Assembly (NCBI RefSeq): GCF_000003605.2
Contig: NW_003112492.1
Coordinates: 78,378 to 142,377 of the forward strand
Length of the DNA stretch: 64,000 nt
From: Saccoglossus kowalevskii
Taxonomy: Eukaryota > Hemichordata > Enteropneusta > Harrimaniidae
Reading direction: 5' to 3'
Shown here: piece after piece, positions 11,501 through 22,300 of the stretch
Position numbering within the stretch: position 1 is the first letter of the stretch
Layout of the letters: every line of letters starts with the position of its first letter
Program-made: the position numbers and the translations under genes
The notes under the pieces: model-generated
Database searches by the model: none
Seen by the model: only the letters and a program-made list of their open reading frames with translations
What the model was told of the DNA's origin: nothing

Positions 11501-13859
11501 GAATATTTTATTTTATTATCTACAGAGCAAATAAAGTAGCAAAAACTTTGTAAAAGGTGTAGTCCAAAATCAAGTAGAAACCTGTTAATATGGGATTGTA
11601 CTTTTGAATAATTCACCCACAAGAACTGCACATATTTGGAGAGTTTATTATAAGAATACGTCAAAGTATATGTGAATGTTTAGTGAGATATAAAACATTC
11701 TGAAATGCATACTAAAAGATTTATTCATACACTATTATTTATATGTAATTTTCTATAATTATGTATAATCTAGCTAATTTTAATTGTTGTTCTACAGGTT
11801 GATAACGTGGTGATTAAAGCTGAACTGCCGAAAGTTGTATTGAACGTCAACCTGACAGCTACGCAAGGAAACCATACGTTTGATCCCGTCAATAAAACAC
11901 TGACGTGGGAAGTCGGTAAAATTAATCCACAAAAGTTGCCAAGCATCAAGGGTTCAGTAAGTAGTTTTTGAGTTGATCATGTAATGACTTTGATGTATCT
12001 GTCCCACAATGCACCATTAAATAATGGAAGTAGGTAATGTAATTGTAGTGTCCCACAATGCACCATTAAATAATGAATGTAGGTAATTGTAGTTTTTGGT
12101 ATTTATACAATATAACCAGTTGTTTCTCAGATGATGGATGTGAACAGAACACTAAACATCTAATATTTTTCCAATACTTTGTCAAAAACATCTTGTTATA
12201 TTGAACAATTTTGTATATATTATAGCAATGTTCACTAATTTTAATTAATTTCAATTCATGTGTTCCACTGATACGCAAGAATTGCTGGGATGTTGTACAA
12301 ATCAGTTTTATTACGTGTATAAATCCTTCAATGTTAATCACCTAATTTTTTATAATAATTTGAAAATATCTAAATGGTAGTGCTATCAATGCAATTCTAT
12401 GGTACTACTAAATAGTTTATGGATAAATTCTAATACCCGGACATGTCTGGCTATACTCTGATAGGCAACAAATATTAATTGCATTTACAATATATTAACT
12501 TTTAATTATTCTATTAGTGTAACCATCAATCAAAATAACTATATGTTGCATGGAGATTTATAGTGAAAAATAGTTTTTTTTTTTTTTTTGGTTGTATCTC
12601 ATTTGAAATCAATTTATTAATTAATATATCATTCAGCTGATAAAGTTGACAGTCAATAGCGAACGTTTATAAAACAATCCTATTGTACAAGCAAATGGAT
12701 GAAGTGGCCAGACAGGTTTTCTGCTGACCAGTTGAACTGCCTTAACACTGCAATGTTTGGATCGAACTTAATTTGTCATCAATAACAACAAGTGATGTCA
12801 TTTTGTCAACAGATGAATCTACAGAGTGGATCTCCACCACCCGAAGCTAACCCATCTATCACAGTAAGTATTCTGTATTGAGTAACATTCGCAGCTCGGC
12901 AAGACAATACCGTACCGTGAAAGAATATCGTACCCATACAAGGATAAATTCTTTTGCAATTCAACACCAATCTAACACCCCTGTGGATTTTACTGTAAAA
13001 AGTGTACCCCTGGTAATCGTATTACGATCTCATGGTTTTGTAGGTTCAGTTCACAATACAGCAGCTGGCGATATCAGGGTTAAAGGTCAATAGGCTGGAC
13101 ATGTATGGTGAGGTAAGAAACTTCAAGAGGTTGCCAGTTAACAACCACAAAATATCTGCATGTTTAAACTGCTGATTCATACATACATGTACTGTTGTGA
13201 ATATTTAGATTAATTATCTTTGAGTAAAATAAATATTCCATTACAATTGATTATTATTTACAAGACCTTCACAGCAAACCAATGTGCACCACTTTGTGAA
13301 CTGTGAAACTTAAAATGGGCTGACAGTGGAAGTTAAAAAGACTGCTAATTCAAATAAATATAGCTGCATTTGAGTTACTGAGAATTGGAAAAGGTGATAA
13401 GAATCTGTGGGTTCCACTTGTTATTTATTCTATTTGCTTTTATTATATGCTGACTTATTTGTGTTCTAGGCCTTGCTTTCAAGCTCCCTGCAATGATACA
13501 ATATGTATGGTTAGCCAGTGCGCAAGTGAGGCTTGTATAAATGGCCAACGCATGATAAGAGCATCTATGTTCTATGTGAAATGATTCAAGCCTGTTTCAT
13601 TTCTCATGCATGCCTCCAATAAGAGCATTGTTTTTCTATAATTACGCTCTGTGTGTGATGATCTGAATGAAAAATAAATTTAAATCTTCACAAATTCACA
13701 ACTTACCACAAATCTTGAGATATGTTCTGTGTCAGGTGTATGACTTCTGAAAATATGTATAAATAAACACAATTTCTTTTTTTATATTTCCAGAAATACA
13801 AGCCATTCAAAGGAGTAAAGTATCTAACAAAAGCCGGCAAGTTCCAAGTACGAACATGA
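2538..13859 (+). CDS. AP3M1: AP-3 adaptor complex subunit mu (13 coding exons)
   Basis: Medium subunit of the AP-3 adaptor, which sorts cargo with YxxPhi signals from endosomes to lysosomes and related organelles. Coding exons: 2538-2572, 5596-5674, 6623-6728, 7223-7335, 8376-8497, 9027-9153, 9766-9912, 10159-10232, 10941-11043, 11798-11956, 12813-12863, 13044-13112 and 13794-13859. All have AG/GT borders and compatible phases, and give 416 residues (human AP3M1 418). Residues 1 to about 140 form the longin-like domain (EKHWKSV, SVCDYFFEAQEK). Residues from about 165 to 416 form the mu homology domain (GMPDL, DDVSFHPC, GPKQ..GKT, PFKGVKY). Asp182, a signal-binding residue of human AP3M1, is present in EAYFD. 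The tiny first exon (MINSLF..NNSG) was placed by its match to the human N-terminus and its GTAAGT donor. The symbol covers the AP3M1/AP3M2 ancestor. No damage is seen. Confidence 0.97.
4058..4118. repeat. Truncated copy of the hairpin element found at 22313-22590
   Basis: Lies in AP3M intron 1. It shares GTAAAATACTT, TTTTCGCTGAA and GATTCAGTAAAAATAAAATCC with one half of the element inside KDM8 intron 3. It stops just where the next element begins at 4121, and its continuation is not found beyond that element. Confidence 0.5.
4121..4778. mobile_element. MITE-like element with ~115 bp terminal inverted repeats
   Basis: Lies in AP3M intron 1. The two ends are near-identical inverted copies over about 115 bp, including TTGGGTTTTGACTAAAC and the shared tip GCCAATTTGCAAACTCGC. 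The outer 30 bp of each end also fold on themselves (GCCAATT ... AATTGGC around GCTAGC). There is no coding capacity. I see no clear target-site duplication, so the superfamily is unassigned. Confidence 0.75.
5895..6563. repeat. Right arm of the ~0.6 kb inverted repeat, in AP3M intron 2
   Basis: Reverse complement of 1702-2313. It carries the same internal hairpin (6294-6321 pairing with 6356-6383) and an extra ~50 bp around 6065-6110 that the left arm lacks. It ends about 60 bp before exon 3, so it occupies most of intron 2. Together the arms bracket 3.6 kb holding the promoter, exon 1, intron 1 and exon 2 of AP3M. Confidence 0.85.
7554..7733. mobile_element. Short TIR element (CTGTAAA...TTTACAG) in AP3M intron 4
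   Basis: About 180 bp bounded by inverted ends CTGTAAACTCTGTATTAGAAGC and its imperfect complement. The motif GCTTCTATTA recurs inside in direct and near-direct form. It is non-coding. The ends resemble those of the 22313 element (CTGTAAAATAC) only in the first seven bases. Confidence 0.65.
10722..10788. repeat. Three-unit ~22 bp tandem repeat
   Basis: Three diverged units of the form TATATGGGAGCCCCAATT follow each other in AP3M intron 8. Confidence 0.7.
12001..12093. repeat. Two-unit ~49 bp tandem duplication
   Basis: GTCCCACAATGCACCATTAA and the following ~25 bp occur twice in a row in AP3M intron 10. The second unit is shorter by about 5 bp. Confidence 0.8.
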
Positions 13860-13876
13860 GGTCAGCAGTTCAAGAG

Positions 13877-13959
13877 AATAAAAATAGTTCTAAACAATAA
13901 ATGTTTTATTTATTTGACATCAACAAATATCAGCCTAGTATTGTCAAGAGGAAAATAAA
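13877..13959 (+). terminator. AP3M polyadenylation signals
   Basis: AATAAA hexamers at 13877, 13896 and 13954, all within 100 bp of the AP3M stop codon. Which is used cannot be told from sequence. Confidence 0.6.
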
Positions 13960-14944
13960 AGTTATCTTTGTGAATAGAAACCAATGTGAATACATCATGG
14001 TTACCATAGCACCACCCAGTTGATGATATTAGATTACAGTGTGCATGCTGAACACAAAATACTGAAAGAATTGTTCATTTTACAGAGTGGTGTTCAGTGT
14101 ATAGGAATGTATTATATTAACAAGTCTCAGGACAAGGGACTAGAAAAGGTGTTCAGTTTTGACAAGTTTCCTATATCTGCATCCAGGTCAATATAGAAAA
14201 ATTCAATGTGCATTGCACAACAACCATGCTTCCTAGTTGTTATTTTCAATTAGTTAGGGAGTCTACTTTCCACAGTAATGATAAAATCAGACATGTACTT
14301 ATCTGAATTTGCAACTAACGATACATTGTAAATTGAGACAAAAGGAGAAATGACATTCATATATGCTGATGTCTATACTCCAAGTCATAGATAACTTGTC
14401 ACAACATTTTATTTTCTGGATTTTAATACACTGATTACTGTAAGTTGTTTTATTTTCATGTAAATTAATGAATTGAAATCCAACAAAAATGTATCAAAAA
14501 TGTTTTCAGCTTAAACATAATTCCAGCTGAAATAAAATAGACAACAATACTTAAAGGGTGACAGTCATCAGAAATGTTTGTGCTCAAATTTTGTGTAGCA
14601 TGGGCCCCATGCATTATGATAAGTTTCGAAATACATATTATATCGCTTCATCGGCAAATCCACAAATGTACAATTGATATGTAAATTAGCAGATTGTTTT
14701 GATGTATAGGTTGACTAATGTATTTGGATGGATGGATGGTCATTTGTTCAAAATTAGCACAACAAAATTATAGCATTCATCAACATGTTTTTTTTTCTTA
14801 TTTATACATTGTAACGTAATGTAGTTGATTTGTCTATTAAAATAGTCCACTCTGTAGTATATGGCTTCCAATGTAACACCTACTATTTTGTGTAGCTTTA
14901 ATTTTGTGTGGGATGCAAAGATATTTTCTAGCAGTGGGAATTCT

Positions 14945-15362
14945 ACAGGGAATCGCAACTTTCAGTGGGACTCGGGATTCACAACAATTTTCACTGGAGT
15001 CCTAGGGAGTCACAGCAACTTTCACTATGTCCTAGGGAGTCTCACTAACTTCCACTGGGGTCCTAGGGAGTTGCAGTGAACTTCTCTGGGGTCATAGGGA
15101 GTCACAGAAATTTTTCACTGGAGTGCGAGGGAGTTGCAGCAGGCTTCTCGGGGGGGGGGGGGTCATAGAGAGTCACAGAAACTTTTCACTGCAGTTCTAG
15201 GGAGTTGCAGCGGGCTTCTCTGGGGTCATAGGGAGTTGCAGAAATTTTTCACTGCAGGCCTAGGGAGTTGCAGCGGGCTTCTCTGGGGTCATAGGGAGTC
15301 ACAGACATTTTTACTGGAGTCCTAGGGAGTTGCAGTGACATTTACTGGGGTCCTAGGGAATC
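14945..15362. repeat. Minisatellite, ~40 bp unit with ~80 bp higher order
   Basis: About ten diverged units built around TCCTAGGGAGTCACAG and ACTTTTCACTGGGG. In the middle, two unit types alternate (GAGTCACAGAAA... and GAGTTGCAGCGGGCTTCTC), giving a period near 80 bp. One unit contains a run of 13 G (15150-15162). It lies between AP3M and KDM8. Open frames through it are repeat artefacts. Confidence 0.9.
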
Positions 15363-16185
15363 GCGATCATGCAAATATTTGTAGAACGTATTATTGTTAT
15401 TCAGCTGAAAATTAATTTTGTTCTTATACAATGCACTGTCAGTCTTACTCAGTGCAATGTCAAACTTATTGAAGATGGCATGGAAATTTTTTGTTTTTGC
15501 ATATGACAGCAGTATCATCTTGTGCATTACTGATGAGTTCTCGCCCAATGTCTAGTTGAGTTACTTCACTTGTTGCCATAAAATCTATGCAGCACTGTTG
15601 AGTAATACATATGGTACATCACACAGTTTTCTAGGCATTTACACATACTTTTATAGATTTGGTTCAGTCTGTATACTGTCCTGGTGAATAAGTTTCCAGC
15701 AGATATCAATAAGCCATACCATGTACATCTTGAGTAAGGAATGGATTATATCACACATGAGGACTGGTTTCTAACATCGTTAGATAACATTAAAATTCAT
15801 TCATTCATTGTTTGGGAAGCAAGAAAAGTGAAAATTATTTGATTATAAAGTTTAGTACACCTACCTAAGGTCACGATCAGTTATAAATTATTTTCTGTGT
15901 CTTTAGATTGTTTGACGGCATTTGCCCTATTGAATAATGGTGACGAATTTATCAAGATTTGTTTACTCAGTACAAAATATGGTTTTTGAGAAAACTGGCT
16001 GAAAAAAAATGGGTGTTTTTAATTCTAAAAACTATACCACTCAAGCTTTTGTCAATATTCGATGCAAAACGTGGTGGGATCTTGCTGTCAAACGACGCCT
16101 TTAATGTGATACTAGTATAATACCTGTAATGATGATTGAAAGGGCGTGTGGGTAGAACAGCGCCCTCACATTTTAGAAAAACAAG

Positions 16186-16215
16186 ATGTCTGCTCGCACA
16201 AGAAGAGAGGTGTAG
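16186..16215 (+). promoter_or_regulatory. Possible upstream ORF of KDM8 (9 codons)
   Basis: ATG at 16186 followed by nine sense codons and TAG, about 100 bp before the KDM8 start and out of the (TA)n tract. It matters only if transcription starts upstream of it, which is not known. Confidence 0.3.
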
Positions 16216-16240
16216 TAATTTGTTTACATCCGTATTTTGT

Positions 16241-16263
16241 ATATATATATATATATATATATA
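16241..16263. repeat. (TA)n microsatellite just before the KDM8 start
   Basis: About 11 TA units, 50 bp upstream of the start codon, probably in the 5' leader or core promoter. Confidence 0.9.
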
Positions 16264-16311
16264 TTATTTATTAAATATTGGTCACTGGAAAATTTATTGC
16301 GTAGAAAGAGC

Positions 16312-19300
16312 ATGGACAGTTTGCCATCGACCATTAGAAGCATCGTTCCGAATTCCAAAACTGAGTTACAATTAGAAAACTTGAAACTTGATCTTAAAAT
16401 TCGAACTGCCGTTTCGTGTCAACTCCATGAATGCATTGATTTGATTTTCTCGGGAAACGTTAGCAGTTGCTTGCAGTACGCGGAGGATATTATCTCATAT
16501 ACATGGGAGAAATTAAACACAGGTCACTGGAAAGATGTGGATATTAAGTGGCGTCATCTGTACTCGTACGCTTCACTTTTGAAGTGCATGGCAGTTCTGG
16601 CCGGAGAACCGTTTGAAAATGAAACCACTTGTGCACAGAAGAGTGACACGCTTAAGCCAACGCGCGTCAAGTATGAGGTAAAAAAAAATTGAATTCTTCT
16701 AATATATGTCTTTTATAGTTATAGTCATGATTTTTTTCTTCACCCACATGAAATTGTCTTTTGCAAAAATCCTTCGGAAAGAGTTTCTTTTGTACCCTCA
16801 CCACTATATAACCGCATGGACGTACTAGATACCGTCCATGATAACCGTAACTCTACCCCTACCCTCCAGCGCTCCCTCTTAAATATTGCTGTAATTAATT
16901 AGAGGGCGCATATGCAATTGAATCGGCGGGGGTTTGGGTTGAGGGTTAGAGGTAGGGGTACTATTAAAAGGGTAAAAATGTGGGCCGAAATCAAAGAAAA
17001 ATGAATTCAACTCCCAACAGAAGAGGGAAAAAAATAATGATGAGAAATGCTCTCAGGAAGAAAAAAAAAAATCTTCACCCTTGATAGTCAAGCCATAACT
17101 AGCTGCCTGTGTTGTATCTCATGTAGGTAGCGATCAGAACATGCGACATGGGGTTACTGATGGGGGCACCCATCTTGGATAATATCCTCAGTCGCTTAGC
17201 AACAATAATTCATCAACTGCAATGTCATGGAAAGGAAAAAGAAAAAGACGAAAAGGATAAAAAAATTGATGAGGTAAATGTGCTGATTTGACAGCCCCTT
17301 ATAAACATAAATTCTTGATATTATAGCGGCATTTTTTTTTTTCTCTGATTTCTGAGACTAGTAAACATTTCCTGTGTTGTTCATGCCAATATGTAAAAGC
17401 TAGTGTCAATGTGTGGACAGTGAAAGCACAGCATATGTGCTATATACCAACATCGTACATTAAATCACTTGCAAACAAGAAAAGATGGCTGCAGTGTTAG
17501 GTTCAGGTCTCTAGAGAGTGCCATTTATTGAAATCCAGTTTGGTTAAAGCAAAAGGGTGGTCACCTGCGCACACACGGGAATTGAGTCCCAAGCGACGAT
17601 AACAACACACGCTAAAAACGCAAAGGCTCACGGGTAGACGCTTGTTTGTAAACAATGACACGCTATGGCCATCTGACACATGCGCAGGTGACGACTCCCC
17701 TGCTTTAAGCAAACCTCAAGGTTCACGGTCCAAGACAACAACTTACCGAGGGGCCTGGGCGAATTGTCAAAAACTTCACCATCTTGAGGGGCTATAATCA
17801 CTGATTATTTTATGTGTAATATTTCATAATAGTGTGCATTGTGCATCATGTTTTCCTACAGTTCCCATCATGTGACTGAATTCAACGAAATGATGACTAC
17901 TCAATTCTTAGTTTTCACGTTGCATTTTTCGTGACTTTAGTCCTGTCACTTTGTGTCCAACGAGGCTTGTGTGTGCATTATGGGCGTGGACAATGTGGAG
18001 CTTTCTAGCTAGTCATTATTAAATATTTGAATTTGAATGAGAGCTGATGATCAGTATTTACAAACTGTAAATATGTAATATCAGAATTTTTAGACGATAT
18101 GGATATCAATTTTTTTTCTGACTTTAATACAGCTGAATATGAGTTTTTGAAACATGTTTCTCAATTTGAGACTTTGTATAAGGATAATACATGTCTACCT
18201 GAACTAATCTCTAATGACATATTTAAAAGGCGGTAGGCGTCGCGCCTGGGCATGTGTGACATTTGTGTTGATAAACATTGATTTTCCCACAATCCAATGT
18301 GCTCTTCTAATGGAAATCACAAATATGAGGTTTGACCTGAGTGCGACTTCCACTAATTATAGCGATGACTCTTTTCCAATCACCTAAAACATATTTAATT
18401 AAGGCTTAGTAGCGTCTCAGTTTGTACTCGTTGATCTGCGCAATAGCCAAAATCGTTGTTTATATGAGACTCGTATATTTCGCGCATGCGTGATGCGACT
18501 ACCCTTTAAGCACTTTTTTATTTCATCGTACACTGAAACTTGTTTTGTGATGCGTGTATATTATATCAGTACTATGATTACAACAAACAGTTAGCTAGTA
18601 ATGTACCAGTATGTCACATACTGGCAATAACATTGATTATCGTTTTTGTTCAAGTTTGCATAACATATATAATTGCATGTTTTTCCATAGTTGAATTTTT
18701 ATCAAGAAAACAAAATGAGTTTTTCTAATTTAATAATTTTCGAAACCTGTGCATACATGTACAAGGGTGCAAAAAACAAAATACTACTTTGGCAATGTAA
18801 ACAAAAATAACAATTATGAGGTGAAAATAAGGTGTTAAATGAATCTTTCTGTTGAAAAATGTACAAGCTAAGAAAAATCATGTACCAATAAAATATGAAT
18901 TACATAGTTGGCCTCTACTTTTGATATAATTGATGACATAACTATAGAATGTTAGACAGTATATGAAACACGAAGAAAGGCAGAGAGGAATGATATTTTG
19001 AAATTCATCACTACTTTGACTGTGTCTTTGTGTCACTTTGTGATAAAAACTTTTTTTATAAAAACAGCAAATACCATTAGAGAAAACCACCTAATGGGTC
19101 ATTAATATTTTTTTTACATTATTTCATGTAACTGTATTGTAGTAGATTTTAGATATCTAACTTGATATGTTTATTTTAACACCTTTATTACACTTTATAA
19201 ACCAAAATAGATATGTAATTCATTCTATAAGGTTGTAATAAAGAATTATCTTATCTTATAGTGCTCTCAAAAGCATCAGCTCGGATATGCCACTTTGTGA

Positions 19301-22300
19301 CAGACTTCATCATCGTTGTTATTTTCAAGAATTATTGATGCTTTGGTGGGAAAACATGATGGCGTTTATGAGTTAAAAGTGTAAAATAATCTAATACATC
19401 AGGTGCTTGTTTTGAATTATATTTAAGCACAGTCCCTCTACAGTCCCTCTATCGCCGGTCTGGAAACGACTATCGTTCTTTTGTCTCGAACCGCAGTGCG
19501 GGTAAACAAACCGTTCACACCCGGGCCGATGGAGTCAGGAAGTCAGACGGATTACGTTACCGTCAAAATATTCATTAAAATCGGAAAATTTACCGTCATG
19601 CAAAGCGATACCTCATTGTATGACTTCACTTTGACTTCAAATCCGGGCAACCACAACGTAAACAAACATGTACATGTGTAAACAAAATTATCACTATGAA
19701 ATTTGAGTTTTTTTAAGGTGATGCGCATCAAAACCAGCCTACCAACTCATAAACATCCAGTTCCTACAATGTAAAGATTAATATCGGGAATTATATTCAT
19801 CTTCTAGTTTTAATAGGAAAAAAGCTTCACGTGCCAACATGCTGACATCGCTAAACAAAATGGCGTCGTTCATGTTAACGTGATCGATCGAAAAACCTGT
19901 GATATTTCTGATTCCTGGGGGTTCATAACAGTTCAAGTCAACTATACAACTAATGACTTTATTCTATGTAAAAGTATATAACAATGCTTCAATGCTTGTA
20001 TATAAATGATTTTTTTAGCACAGAATTGAGTACATTGTCATTTCAAAACGTCGTCATTTGCATTTACGATCTAAAAAGCATCCATAAAAGTCGCTCAATT
20101 TAACATTAATAAAATGCGGTGTGACAAATAACAAATCAGCCCACCAATTTTTAATGATATGTTTCGATCATAAAATGTCAAAATCGAAGACAAATATTGG
20201 TTTCGCGCCGAGAAGTATGGTAAATAAAATAGAGTTCATTTCAATCACCCCAAAATCAAAAACGACAAAAATCTGGGTAAAAGTATGAAAATTTGTTGCG
20301 AAAATGTGTCGCTGCTGGTAAAACAGATGAATTGGAGAACTACTCGCTCTCACTAAAATATGACCTTATACAGATATCCTGATTATAAAATTATGTAAAA
20401 AAGCACGAATTATGGAATAAACAACTAAGTTGTTAAAAAACACATAACACTGACCATGAAAAAGTAGTGGCCGGCTGCGTACTGATCACGTGACAATGCT
20501 TTGCCCAACCCCGCAATGCGCCTTTGCCAGGGAAGGAGGCCAATTCACACCTAATACAATGACCGTTTCCAGAGAGGGACTGTGATTTAAGCCTTGCTTG
20601 AGATAGTAATTGCATTCATTTCATCTACAGCTACAACCACATCCAGGGAAGAAACCCAAACTTTGTAACATTCCAACGATCAACAAAGACAATGCTGTCA
20701 ACAGATGTGTCAATCCTTCATTAGAAACGTTTAGGGAGTACATGACCAAAGGAGTGCCTGTTATTATTCAAGGTGCCATGGAACATTGGCCAGCAAGCAG
20801 TACAAGGAAATGGAGGTGAGAAACCAAAAAAGGTTCTTAGTAACTAAATATATTTTATTCAGTGAAATAATTTAATTACCATTTAATAATGTTGCATATG
20901 ATATCTCATAACAAACATTATGACAAGAAAGCTTAACTGCCAAGAAATTTAGCTGACTGGCATAATAAAAGATGAGTTGTATATTGAATAAATTTTTAAA
21001 ATAAGTCTCTACATTGTTGGGTAAAGCCATGAATGTTTTTTTTTAAGAAATATTTACAAACATTTTCTAAATTTCAAATTAAAAACAACTTGACCAATCA
21101 AAATGCCATAGCAGATGAATACCACCAATACAGTTACTTCTGTCTGTGTGTCCTTTGACCCATCATGACAAGTTCCCTGTAACTTAAATACGTTTTACAA
21201 TTTAAACATTTGGCTCCAAACTGTAGCGACAATAAAACATGTGATATTCAAAATGTGTCTTCTGACAATTAGTTAGCATTTTGAATATATTTGCTGTGAT
21301 CTATATTTGGCGTGAATAAGTCATGATTGAGGATAAGACGCATTAGGTATTACCTAAATGAGCTTCTCTGTACCAATGGAAATTACGTCTCTAAGGGTCA
21401 TCTGAGATACTGTAAATGTTTATCATAAAAATAATTTTCATGGCTTTTAAAAATTCTCATTTTAGAGTATCAGGACTGCTACTCTGTCATAGTTTACTAC
21501 AATCTTAACTGATCTTTATATTATGATGCATCCTCAGCACTGAAAACAATGAATTTGTCATTCCGTAAAATGCCATATTGGCACTCATTCCAGAACATAT
21601 CAGCACTCATTCAAACATAAATTCTTTCTTAAACTACGCCATCACCAACATTGACAAAATCCAGGTTACTGATGTTCTATTTGAATACTTCCCTTTGTCT
21701 ATTTTGGATGAAGAAGCACTATAGCACATGAAATACATGTATATACAATACCGTCACTAAACCAAATCTTTGCACAGTACAAAATGTTTGTTGTTGCTAA
21801 TTTGAGCTATAATTGCTCATTTATTACTACAAGCAGGAAGGAGATATATAAAATTTGAATGACTGTAGTATAGCTCTGCATCAGTCAATACGATCACTGT
21901 ACCGCCTTTGTGCATACTTTGCGGTATTCTCCTCATATCCTCACATCATTTATTATTTTTAATTAGAACATTAAACCAAACAAAAAAGCGTCATTGACAT
22001 TTGCTAGCTGACTTGGGAAGTGTAAAGTTTGGTTTGTGTTGCCCATGTGTAAGTTGAACAGATAACAAATAAATACAGCAATACACTATGCTGGAATTCC
22101 TGGCAATAATCACTTAACTCAAGATTGGCCAACCGAAACTGCTGGAGGACAATGATGAAATTTAAGTTATTCAGTATCAATAAATATATCATCACTTTTA
22201 AATTAGTTTTCGAAAGTAAATATGGTGTTGAAGAAGCAGTGTCAAAAAAATTAGATGACAACATCCATCTTTGACCATTGCTGATTAGACACATCAAAGT

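Noticed and set aside
15134-15325. 63-residue repetitive open frame
   Set aside because: By-product of the minisatellite.
17548-17704. piggyBac MITE
   Set aside because: TTAA sites fit, but the tips are AGC/AGG rather than the CCC...GGG of piggyBac, so Kolobok-like was preferred.
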